DNA from: Litsea cubeba
Lineage: Eukaryota; Streptophyta; Magnoliopsida; Laurales; Lauraceae
Direction of reading: 5' to 3'
Length of the DNA: 64,000 bases
NCBI GenBank assembly: GCA_012931725.1
Contig: CM022945.1
Location: forward strand, 16,443,382-16,507,381
The translations under genes were made by a program, and so were the position numbers. The notes beneath the pieces are model-generated. The model had not been told where the DNA came from, made no database searches, and saw only the letters and a list, made by a program, of their open reading frames with translations. Of this stretch, positions 33,428 to 43,600 are shown piece after piece; the first letter of the stretch is position 1; every line of letters starts with the position of its first letter.

Positions 33428-35983
33428 TTAATCGCTATCAAGATTCACTGACTCCTGTGTCGCCACACTGTTTCCAAAGATTTCTCTGAATTTCTCGATG
33501 CTCTTTGCATACGGGAGCTGCCATTCGTCTGCATCAGGATGGCGGTGTCTATGCCAATTTGTTGCAATGGGAGGCATGGGTGCTTCGGGTTTCATTCCTG
33601 AACAAAATGGTTTCCATTGACAAAACAAACCGTGATAACTTTGTGATCACTTGGTGGAATAGGGGATGATATCAAAGGCAGGAAAGTCAAGTACTGCTGA
33701 AATGAAAAAGGACCGATACAACATTATAATACGAAGATATCAAGTGACCCGTATCCGGCATTGTCATCCACCGATCAAATGAAGAATTGCTTTCAAAGTA
33801 AGACAATGTGTAATACAACTCCCCAACCCGGTCCTCTCCTCCATAGACCAATGCATAATAATTTTGATACCTATGCAATTCACTGCTCAAATCCAATCTA
33901 ACCTGCCTCCAACTATCCTCGCCCATGCCTAGAAGACCAGTTATAGCTCTGAATCCACAGTTACTATCAGCTGCAACATCCTTAACAGTGAGGATATAGG
34001 GTCCCAGAGACTGAGGAAGCAAGTGCAAGAAACGTACAAGACTGAGTCCGGCGGACACTCATTTTTCCTTCTTCTTCGTGACAGTTGTACTACTTATTAT
34101 TGCATGAATGCTATTTTTCATCCCTAGTGCATATTCGAAAGCAAATGGCTCTCGACTCGTAGACCGATCAAACTTTTTCTTTTTCGATGATAACCAACCG
34201 CAGGTCTTTAATTTAACTTCCGGTTCAATAAGAGAAGTAGATGAAGGACTCCCCAATTCTCTAAGTTTTTTCAAAATTTGTATTTTACCCGCCTGATCAC
34301 TACTCTGGAATTTCTTAGTGATCAACTCGAACTCGGAAGTTGTAGTCAACTCAGGGGCTTGGTTAATCACAGTGGCCTCTAAATTGAGCTTCCACCAATA
34401 GTGGTATACACAAGTCAACGGTATATGAGAGCCTTCCCTTATGTACTCGGTAATTTCGTGTGCACATGGTAAACCATGGGTCCGTCGCACGAAGCACCCG
34501 CATGCACCCGAATCTGGACCAATATCACCAGCTGTTATCGACTCATTTAACACTAATCCAAAGCATTCCTAGATAGAAATCCGCTTAACTCACGAAACAG
34601 TGCCGGTTTGGATTTATGTTGCACGATGTTCAAACTCTTTTCAAATGAAGCCTTTATCTCTGTAAAGAGCAACTCAAGCAGGGCATGAATAACCTGCCAG
34701 GACGAATCAAAGCTACAACTCAATGTACCCAGGTGTCTCTTTAATTTTGCATGTGCACTCTCAGCCTTGTTAGTAGTGACGTTCCCAAAGTGCATATCTT
34801 GATTCGTCCAAGCAGACACAAATTGCTCATTGTGCTTATTCAACCATGAGTTCTTCACATAATCAACAACATGTGGATACCTGCAGAAATTCCATTCCAA
34901 AGCACTTACAAGTTGCATGTAATCACTTTCAGTTGGAGATAATACCAACATGTTCCAACAAGAGATAAATGCATCACATCTGTCGTTGGTCTCGAAACAC
35001 TTCTTACAATTTGCCAAGATGTTCCTTGAAATATGCCACCTGTATAATAAGTTTGCTGCATTCGGAAAAACAACTTTTCTTGCATTCATGAGCGCTAACT
35101 CTCTATCGGTGACAATCACACGGGACATAATGCATCCATCCATTAATTCCATAAGCCTCTCGAAAGCCCATCTATAATTTGCCTCACTCTCTGAATCAAG
35201 GTACATAAAAGCAACGGCGAACATCAGTTGAGTAGATGTGACACCAACAATCTCAAGCAATGGAAGGCGATATCTATTAGTCTTGTACGTGGAATCCATT
35301 ATCAAAACTTCTGGAAATGTACGTAATAACTGAATAGATGATGGATGTACCCAGAATAGGTCCAAGATAGCATCTGTAGCATCATTGCTGGTATGATACT
35401 CAATGTACTTGTTCTCCTCCAAATGCATCATGAATTGCTGCATTTGTGATCGACCGGCCATCTCTATCACCTTAAACTTCCGACGAGCATTGTAGATACT
35501 CTTTATCGTAGTGTTGTTGTGCACATCCCTTTCCTGCAATGTTCGAAGGATGTTCCTTGGCTTCACCAAACTCTTAGACATATCAATCAAAACATTAATC
35601 TCTTCCTCAGAAAGCTTTCCAGCAAACGAGTGCCCCTCGAGATGTTGTGCGTTTGGATGATTGTGCACCCCACAAACCACTGTTAACATCCAATCATCGT
35701 CAGTTGCCAACTTTCAGCCCTTCAAAGTAAAAGGGCAACTACACTTCTTCGTTCCCGTTGCCTTATTAGGATTTTTCTTTTCGTAGATCTTTGATGGACC
35801 TCTGTAACTACCACTTCTATCACAAGATAAAACTATTCTCGGCTTTCTACTATCTCCACCAGCATCGGAAGTTTTGATTACAATTACCAAGCCATGTTTT
35901 CTTCCGACATCCCTTATCCATTGGATTAGGTCCTCTCGGCTTTTGAATATCGTGTCAGTGGTGAAGACATTAGTAAAATCCAA
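33428..35983 (-). pseudogene. MULE1 transposase with downstream OTU protease domain, broken
   Basis: From 35983: FAR1/WRKY-type zinc-binding N-terminus (KKCSCPF...HNHP), an in-frame TGA at 35712-35714, then the MULE DDE core with MDSTYKTN, VTDRELAL and KAESAH segments (34790-35410). In YRWH the usual Cys of the conserved C-x2-H is Tyr. A one-base shift near 34560 precedes the SWIM finger (CGCFVRRTHGLPCAH). After another break comes an OTU-like cysteine protease (DSNCGFRAI, 33940-33970) whose His segment lies in a different frame. The C-terminus ends at 33428. Intron 36018-36291 (GT-AG) precedes it. Transposase plus OTU is a known plant arrangement; the role of OTU in transposition is unknown. 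Confidence 0.9.
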
Positions 35984-36050
35984 AGAGCACTGACTGGCAC
36001 CGGTTGATTCAATCTCCTGAAAATATGATTACAAATTTTTAGTTTATCAT

Positions 36051-36239
36051 TGCACGGTCATCTATAACCGTGCAATATTATACTGAACGATTTATATTGG
36101 CCGGGCTTAACCATTATGCTCGGTTTTATGTTGTCGTGCAATACATTTTTGCACGGCATTATTTTGTCGTGCAATACATTTTAGCACGGTTATCATATGT
36201 CGTACATATCTATTGTGCTCGGTTCATGAATACCGAGCA
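36051..36239. repeat. TGCWCGG motif cluster 3 of MULE1
   Basis: Six exact sites in both orientations (36051, near 36069, 36118, 36156, 36216 and 36233), plus CGTGCA variants. They lie in the intron at 36018-36291 ahead of the transposase coding part. Confidence 0.8.
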
Positions 36240-37176
36240 GGCATCGAGAAATAAAGAAAGACGAACTGGAAACAAAGTGATAAAGTATACCTCCTCTTAG
36301 TAGATTGTCAGTTGCTTGTCCATGATGAAAATGCCTACTTTCAATAGATATTGTGGTGCTAGGAGACGAGTACTCTCAAATGGACGAGACTTGACGATAC
36401 CTCCAAGGGTTGAAGAAGATAATGAGGAAGGAGATGAACATCAATGAGCATAAACGAGTGCAGAGGATAAGTTACGAAACAATGGATGAAAGGGAGATGA
36501 GAGTAGAGTGTCCGAAATGCTAGATGGTCTTCAGCGATTTTGTTGAGGGCTGCATTGCAGAAGAACGAATGGAAGAATGCAAGCTTGGAGGAAGTTGATG
36601 GTGAAGGGCATTTTTGTCCTTTTACCTAAGGGTATTTTGGTAATTAAAAAAATAGTTATGGGTGTGCTCATTAAAGAGTGCTGCTATTGGCACACAATTT
36701 TTTCCTTTTCCCACACAATTCCTCTCCACACACATTACTAAAATTTAAAAATTAAAGTAGTTCTTTCCACACACATCAAAAGTTCCTAAACTGCCCATAT
36801 CTTCATTCCCCTCTTTCTTCTTCCCACACACATCTCCATCCATTTCTTCCCACACACAAACCAAAAGTGAAGACTCCACCGATGGTATCATCGATTCTCC
36901 GGCGATTCTCCGGCGTGCCACCGGCGTTCCTATTCCTCTACACATTCTTCTCTTCCAAAGGTAAATGGATCATTCCAACATTACCATTTCTTCTTCTTTC
37001 CTATCTATTCTTTACCATTTTTTCCATCTTAGATTGCCTTTTTTCCATGAAAACTTGTTATTAGGATAGATTTTCATTCAATGTAAGTTTTGACAAACAA
37101 TGTTACTGTTTTTTTTAATGTTTTTGGGTTGCATTTGAAGCACCATCGTCGCGGTTTTAGGTTCAGAAATCGCGAC

Positions 37177-37338
37177 TGTTCGGTCTCTGGTTGACCGAAC
37201 GGGCTGCAAATGTTCGGACGCTAACGTCCGAACAAATTGGTTCTGTTCGAAAATTAATGTCCGAACATATCAATTTTGTTGGGAAATAAAGTTCCGAACA
37301 AAAGTAATATATTCGGACACTCAGGTCCGTACATATAG
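37177..37338. repeat. TGTTCGG motif cluster 1 of MULE2
   Basis: Five exact TGTTCGG/CCGAACA sites (first at 37177) and several one-base variants. They lie in the likely first intron of the mobile-domain gene (donor near 36960, CCAAAG|GTAAAT; acceptor 37380). Confidence 0.8.
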
Positions 37339-37382
37339 AGATCCAGCAGTCAAATAAAATATTTTTCTTTCGTATTTCAGAA

Positions 37383-39274
37383 ATGGACCGGCCAAGCTCT
37401 TTTAGGGTGCGACCTACTGCTTCAAATAGGAAGTGACGTCAGCTAGTAGAAGAGGTTGTGGAAGAACCAGAGGTATCTGAGGAAGAGGTTGAAGAATAAC
37501 AACAACAAGAGATGGAAGAGCAACCAGCCCCGGGGCCACAAGATAGGTCATTATTGACCAGCTTTGATACATATATAGCTGGGTACATTTGGATTCAACG
37601 GGTGTGTTTCACTTGTTTCATATGAAAGTTTTATTCATTTGTTAATTTATTTAATAATGTATTAATGGTTGAATTCAGGATTGAGGACCACTGAAATGTC
37701 TAAGTCATGGGCAGAAAGTGCCTTTGTGGCAAGTGAATGAGTCTGATAGGTTTAGAGATTTAGTCTCGAGGTCCAGATTGGCTCCCTTAGTGACTGCATG
37801 TTACCGCTCCATCAATAAGATTATTGTATCTGGTTTTGTGGAAATGTGGCAACCTGAGATAAACACCTTTCATAGAGATGACCATCACCTTAGATGATGT
37901 TGCATCTATCCTAGTCATCCCAGTGATTGGGCGGACTGTTTCTTATAATGAAAGAATGTCATATGAAGAAGCTCAAGCACTCCTTGTTGATGCACTACGA
38001 GTAGAACCGATAGAAGCACATGACGATCTGATACAAGTGCGGGGCCAATCAGTATGATTGGAGTGGTTACGGGAAAGGTTTGCCGGTGTGTCTGATGATG
38101 ATGGGGACAAGATGATAGACTATGCAGTAAGAGCTTACCTTCTTTATTTATTGAGTTATACGTTGTTTACTGACAAGAGTGTCACACGGGTGCCGATCAT
38201 TTTTCTTACAAAACTCATGGATGTAGAGGCCATACGTTCATATGCATGGGGTGCTGCTGCACTAGCATACTTATACAGGCAGTTGGGGTTAGCAACCAGG
38301 CATGAAGTGAAACAAATTGCCGGTTATTTGACTCTACTAGAAGCTTGGGTGTACGAACACTTCGAATGTTTGGCTCCGACTCCTAACTTACTCTATGAAT
38401 CCAATCAGCCCCGGGTCCATTGATGGGTTCCTCGTAGAGAGTCTATTCCTTTACAAAGCAAACAAGAGAGACTTGATGCCATGAGTACTGACCAGGTAAT
38501 TAACTTGACGTTTCTTGTAAAGAGTGTATCGGATTAAGTTTTTATTTTCTATTATATACTTTCATATCTTACGCTTGGATTCACTACTTTCAGGTGACTT
38601 GGGACCCATATTGTGATGTTAGATAATATCACCCTTTCAATGAAGTTGCATACTACTGTGGGTGCATCAAATGCATGGATGTTGTTGAGCCTTATTACCC
38701 AGATAGGGTACTCAGACAGTTTGGGAGAGTTCAGACGATTCCTCCACCGCCATTAGCCCATATTCGTGCTACGCGAGGTCCGACTGCCCGTGACTATCAA
38801 ATCGCATATCAATATATCAATCAAGTTTGGGAGGGATGGCGTAATCACCTGCTATCTGCATTGAATCGTAGTCAACCAGTTAGGCGTCCTGCAGATTGTG
38901 TTCCCGGGTATATGAATTGGTATGTACGAGTATCGTGGAGGATATTATAGCACCCAAACTTTTATTCTAATTTTGCGCCCCGTCCCGAAGAAAATCGGCC
39001 AAGCGGTAGCGGTATGATTGACTATCAGCAGCGTAATTCGGATGCACTGATCATTCTTGATGAAGTGACAAGAAAAGGTGAGGACCATTGGGTTGAAGAC
39101 CCGCGGGGACTATATACCCATGTGAATTAGGTGGCACATGTGTTACGGGGAGTTTCAATTGAGGATGCTCAACGAACCTTTCGACATCCCCACATGAGTT
39201 CATAAAGTTACAGTCACACTAGGACTAGGAGGGGAAGGGACAGTTTAAGAAATGTAATGAGTTGTTATAATTGA
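37383..39274 (+). pseudogene. Plant-mobile-domain (MAIN-like) gene of MULE2, broken
   Basis: ATG 37383 follows a TTTCAG acceptor. An early stop occurs within 20 codons (37432). The mobile domain is recognisable: SLLTSFDTYIAGYIW, an intron (about 37603-37680), GPLKCLSHGQKVPLW, EMWQPEINTFH, then VIPVIGRTVSYNERMSYEE. A TGA at about 38056 precedes SYAWGAAALAYLYRQLG and EAWVYEHFECLAP. After an intron (about 38495-38594), the C-terminal mobile-domain region runs VTWDPYCDV, VAYYCGCIKCMDVVEPYYPDR, RQFGRVQTIPPPP, and ends at TGA 39272-39274. Stops at 38948 and 39129 also break it. More complete than the MULE1 copy at the C-terminus. Confidence 0.85.
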
Positions 39275-39500
39275 CCAGAAACAATTAACCATTGTAATAT
39301 GTTTTTGTTTAAGTACTTACATGGTTGTTTTAAGACGATGTTTTTTATAATTTGAATATGGATGTACTTGTTGACAACTGTGTTTTAGTTAGTTGATGGT
39401 ATCTTTGATTACTTTGGACTATGCTTGATTTGTTACATATGTACAGGATGAAATCTTTTCAGTGTATGTGAAGACTGTCAAAGTGGGATAACTGAACCTC

Positions 39501-39624
39501 CGTTCGGATACACAGTGCCGAACAAAACCATAATGTTCGGAACTTCAGTGCCGAACAGTATGTCTAATGTTCGGACACTCGGTACCGAACATTATGGACT
39601 TGTTCGGCACTGTGTATCCGAACA
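39501..39624. repeat. TGTTCGG motif cluster 2 of MULE2
   Basis: Seven exact sites, alternating in orientation (CCGAACA and TGTTCGG), in about 125 bases between the two convergent 3' ends. The position matches cluster 2 of MULE1. Confidence 0.85.
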
Positions 39625-39813
39625 GTGTTACAGTTACGAATTTAATTAATATAAAGAAGTTTGCTTTCAATTTAATATACACCCAACCACATTCAACATA
39701 AAGGAGCTTGTTTTAATAGAATGCAAAAATAAAACATTTTCAAATTCATTAAATGTTTAAAATAACATTCCGATACACTCAACATCAAGGAAGGAACTAT
39801 CTATTAATTACAT

Positions 39814-42800
39814 TCAATCCAAATCAATTGTCTCAGCTATTGAGACGTCTGGAGTTACGAGCTCTTTGAATTGAACAATCCGATCCCTATATGGAGTCTC
39901 CCAACCATTCGCACAAGGATAATGAAACTGTCTCCACTTATTTGCAATAGGCGGAGTTGGATGACCAGGTATTAAAAACAATTGTACAAAATGATTTCCA
40001 TTAACAAAACCTAGTGTTCTCTCCTTCCGAGAAGGCATCGGCACAGATTGCAAAGGAAGAAAAGTCAGGCATTGTTTTATGCTCAAATCGTATAACACCA
40101 AATTATAACGTGATGCTATGAGATGTCTCATGTCAGGCATAGTCATCCAATAGTCCATCAATGGGTTGTCATCCATGCATGAAAATGTTTCAAACAATTC
40201 CTCAACTCTGTCCTCCACCCCATATAATTGTCTGTAGTGGTCTACATGTGCAAGCAGCTCTTGTAATAAATCACTTCCGACTTGCCTCCATTCATCCTCG
40301 GCTAGGCCAACCAATCCAGCGATGGCTCTGAAGCCACAATTACCATCAGTTGCAACATCCTTTACAACTTTAATGTAAGGTCTCAACCCCACGGGAAATG
40401 AGAGCACATAATTATTGATGTTCTTTTGACCTCGTACGAATCGCCCTTATCTTTTTCATTTCTCTTTGGTTTGAATTCCAATTGTCCTTTATTTTTAACA
40501 TCTTTCATTGCAACTGATTTAAAAGAGTAGCTATCCTGTGCAGACGGTACCAACTCAAAGGCGCTTGGATCTCGTCGAGTTGAGGTGTCAACTTTCATAC
40601 TTGGTCTACCTCTTGTTCTTGATATTACTTCAGGTTCAATCAAATGGGTGCTGTCTGGCATAGATAGCTCCCGTATCTTCTTTAGAAGTTGTAATTTTCT
40701 CGTGGAATCATACTCATTGAACCGTTTTTCAAGTAACTCCAAATTTGCCTTGCAATCCAAACCCATAGATAAACTCGTCATCGATGAGGCAGTTGGCAAC
40801 ATATCAAGCTTACACCAATGCTGATGTACACAGCTTAGAGGAATAGGCCGCCCTTGACTTATATATTCTGCAATCTCATGCGCATAGGGTAATTCATGTG
40901 TGCGTCGAATAACACAACCACACACACTGGCGTCAATTCCAACTAGGTTAGCTCTCTTGGTTTCTGTTAAGATTTTCTCAAGCGCATTTTTAGAGACATT
41001 ACCACGAAGCTCTTTGTATTCTGCCGGCTTGAAATTATGTTGCACAACTGTCTTACTTTTCTCAAACGAAGCTTTGATACTGGTATGCTGCAACTCAAGC
41101 AAATTGTGGATTTTAGACCAAACTGCTTCAAAATTTCCTTGACTTGATCCAAGCTGTCTCTTGAGCTGTGCATGTGAACTCTCGGCCCTGCGTAGGATTA
41201 TTAAGAGGTTAGTCGTATTAATTAATAAGCATAAATCAAATAAAGTAATTTTTTTAAAAAATTACATGTTCGAGGTAGTATTCCCAAAATGGACACAATT
41301 GTCTGTCCATGCGGAGACAAATCTCTCCTTGTAAGCATCCAACCAACTACCTTTCACGTAATTGAGTGCATCAAGGTACGTGCTGAATTCATTATTTAGC
41401 TTACTGAGTTGTTCACCAAACTCCTCTTCTGTGGATGAAGACACCAACATATTCCAGCTCATAATAAACCTGTCCTATTTTTCTTTCGTTTCGAACAACT
41501 TCTTGCATCTCGCCAATACGTTTCTATTAATGTGCCATTTGCATAATAAATGAGTAGCACCAGGAAATATTCTGTTAATGGCGTTCATGAGTGACAATTC
41601 TCTATCCGTCACAATGACATCGGGAAGAATACCATCGCCAATAATAGAATGCAATACACCTAGTGCCCATGCTTAATTTTCTTCACGTTCAGCATGAAGG
41701 TATGCTTTACAGAAAAAGTCATGTCTGTGGATGTGACTCCAACAATTTTCAAAAGAGGCATGCGATAACGATTGGTCTTGTAAGTACAGTCTATTATCAA
41801 GACATGTGGAAATGCACGCAACAAATCTAAACTTTTTGGGTGCGTCCGAATTAAGTCAGTTACAATCTCGCTATCCTCACAATTCTTATGCCATTCAATG
41901 TAATCATGCTCTGCCAACTTACCAAGTAGTTGTTGCATCTGACTTCTTCCACCCCGCTCATTAACTTTATATCTGTAGCGTGCATTGTATATTGTCTCCA
42001 TTGTGGTTACATTTAATTCACTTCTTTGTTTCAACGTAACCAAAATTTCTTTTGGTCTAACCATGCTCTTCGACATATCAATCAGCAACTTTGTTTCCTC
42101 CTTTGATAATCTTCCTGCAAATGAATGCCCTTCTAAATATTCCGCGGCCGAATGGTTATGCATACCACATATGACCTCCAACATCCAATCATCATTTGAG
42201 TCTAACTTTTTACCCTTTAGTGCAAAAGGACATCCACATTTCTTTGAACCGGTTTGTTTGATCATTTTTTGCTTTTGGCACTCTTCTTGTTTTTATTGTT
42301 CACTTCTCTTGCAAGTAAGGAGTACTCTAGCTTTGACACCCACTCGAGCAACATTTGAAACCTTTATCACAATGACAAATCCGTTTTTCCTTCCTACTCC
42401 ACGAGCCCTACTGATCAACGAATCGCGACTGTGAAATATCTACAATAAATAAACAAATTTAATACGAATTTAGTAATAAATAAATGTAATTTGAGTAATA
42501 AATTCACAGTTGGTCTTACCTCTTGAGTTATAAACTCACTGGTATAATCCATGATAAAGTCCGATCCAACTTGACTTTCTTGCGTAGAGACCTGCATAAT
42601 ATATAAATTAATATCACTGTCCGGATATTTACTTCCGAACATATACTATATGTACGGACTTTCAGGACCGAACATATACTATATGTTCGGAAGTACAAGA
42701 CCGAACATATACTTTATGTTCGGATGTATATGTCTGAACATATGTCATATGTTCGGTCCTGTACTTCCGAACATATGGTATATGTTCGATTCTGAAATAC

Positions 42801-42953
42801 CGTACATATCGGGAGGTTGCAAGTTTCAGGTGAGAAAAAAAAGTAACAAAAGATACAAAAATGATAAAAAATACCAATGAAACATACCTTTCCACTACTG
42901 CTTTGATTAAAATGCACCATTTGATTGTAGTTTTCTTCCATCTCTTCCTTCAT
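39814..42953 (-). pseudogene. MULE2 transposase with downstream OTU protease domain, broken
   Basis: Likely start ATG 42953 (MKEEMEENYNQ), a short first exon, an intron holding the motif cluster, and an exon at about 42593-42522. The coding part then has the FAR1-type finger (KKCGCPFALKG...HNH), the DDE core (IDCTYKTNRYR; VTDRELSLMNA; LLCKWH with Cys kept), a break near 41665, a GT-AG intron about 41190-41263, and a SWIM finger (CGCVIRRTHELPYAH, one Cys replaced by Tyr). The OTU-like domain at 40350-39814 keeps the protease signature DGNCGFRAI and a downstream NGNHFVQL with the candidate catalytic His. It ends at 39814. A frame change near 40395 separates OTU from the transposase part. Stops near 41480 and 42290 add to the decay. 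Confidence 0.9.
42618..42806. repeat. TGTTCGG motif cluster 3 of MULE2 (palindromic units)
   Basis: Seven exact sites and at least four near-matches, arranged as repeated inverted pairs such as CCGAACATATACT facing ATATGTTCGG, about 33 bases apart. The cluster lies in the first intron of the transposase gene, like cluster 3 of MULE1. Confidence 0.85.
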
Positions 42954-43323
42954 TGCACAATCAAATGGAGGAATGTGAATGAAAGATGAGTTGCCCAAGG
43001 AAGATGAAGGAAGTGGAGAGTGAGATAGGCTGCCCAGAAAAAGAAAATGCAACAATGTGAGTGAAGATGAGATGCCCAAAGAAGATGGAGGAAGTGGAGA
43101 GTGAAGTGGAGAGTGACGTGGGAGAAGCTCTTTAGAGAAGAAGAATGGAGATTGTGTGTGAAAAGAAAATCTGATTTGAGTTTTTGTGGGATAATGACTA
43201 GTTTAGTCATTTCATAAAGGGATAAAAATATAATACGAAAAAAAGAAAAAATCCTTGTATTTGAAAAGAAAAGTTTGTGGGCCAATTACAGCACTCTCAT
43301 CAAGGTTCGTTCAGAATTTCCCC

Positions 43324-43600
43324 TACGAAGAAAGACAAGAGTTGCACCCACTTATAAACGGCCCCACGATGGTGACCATCTCTATAACCTTTTCTTTACA
43401 CGCTAACTGCATCCTGTTCGCAAAAAACGATGTGAAAGCGAGACATGGACGTCTACAGATCAAATGCATGCTCTTATGTTCCTCGCAAATACATGCTCTA
43501 TGTTCCTCGCAAATAACGAAGGAAGAAGGAAGGAAAGCCTCTCTTTTATCATCCTTCTTCTCTTCTTCTTTGTATTTAGGGTTTTGATTTCAGGATCCTG
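43324..43600 (+). promoter_or_regulatory. Remaining upstream region and 5' UTR of SOS1
   Basis: Only 277 bases separate the MULE1 target duplication from the SOS1 ATG. The last 60 bases are a CT-rich leader (TTCTTCTCTTCTTC, then TTAGGGTTTTGATTTCAG) typical of plant 5' UTRs. No clear TATA box was found. A short direct repeat (ATGCTC..TGTTCCTCGCAAATA) lies at about 43467-43516. Confidence 0.5.

Larger units (their letters stand above)
36677..43295. mobile_element. Inner MULE (MULE2), 6.6 kb
   Basis: The left end AGTGCTGCTATTGGCACACAA and the right end reversed (AGTGCTGTAATTGGCCCACAA) are inverted repeats. Flanks CTCATTAAAG (36667-36676) and CTCATCAAGG (43296-43305) match at 8 of 10 positions and are likely a decayed duplication. 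It lies inside MULE1, next to its right terminus. Gene order equals MULE1: mobile-domain gene (+) and transposase/OTU (-), converging. Sequence identity to MULE1 is moderate at protein level and the ends differ, so the two are related but distinct families. Confidence 0.88.
30508..43323. mobile_element. Outer MULE (MULE1) with OTU-type transposase and mobile-domain gene
   Basis: The left end GGGAAATTCTAAATGCACC and the right end (reversed: GGGAAATTCTGAACGAACC) form short inverted ends. They are flanked by perfect 9-bp duplications TACGAAGAA at 30499-30507 and 43324-43332, as expected for Mutator-like elements. About 6.2 kb belongs to this element. The rest is the inner MULE at 36677-43295, which cut it only about 28 bases from the right terminus. 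It carries a plant-mobile-domain pseudogene (+) and a transposase/OTU pseudogene (-) that converge, and three TGCWCGG motif clusters. Confidence 0.9.
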
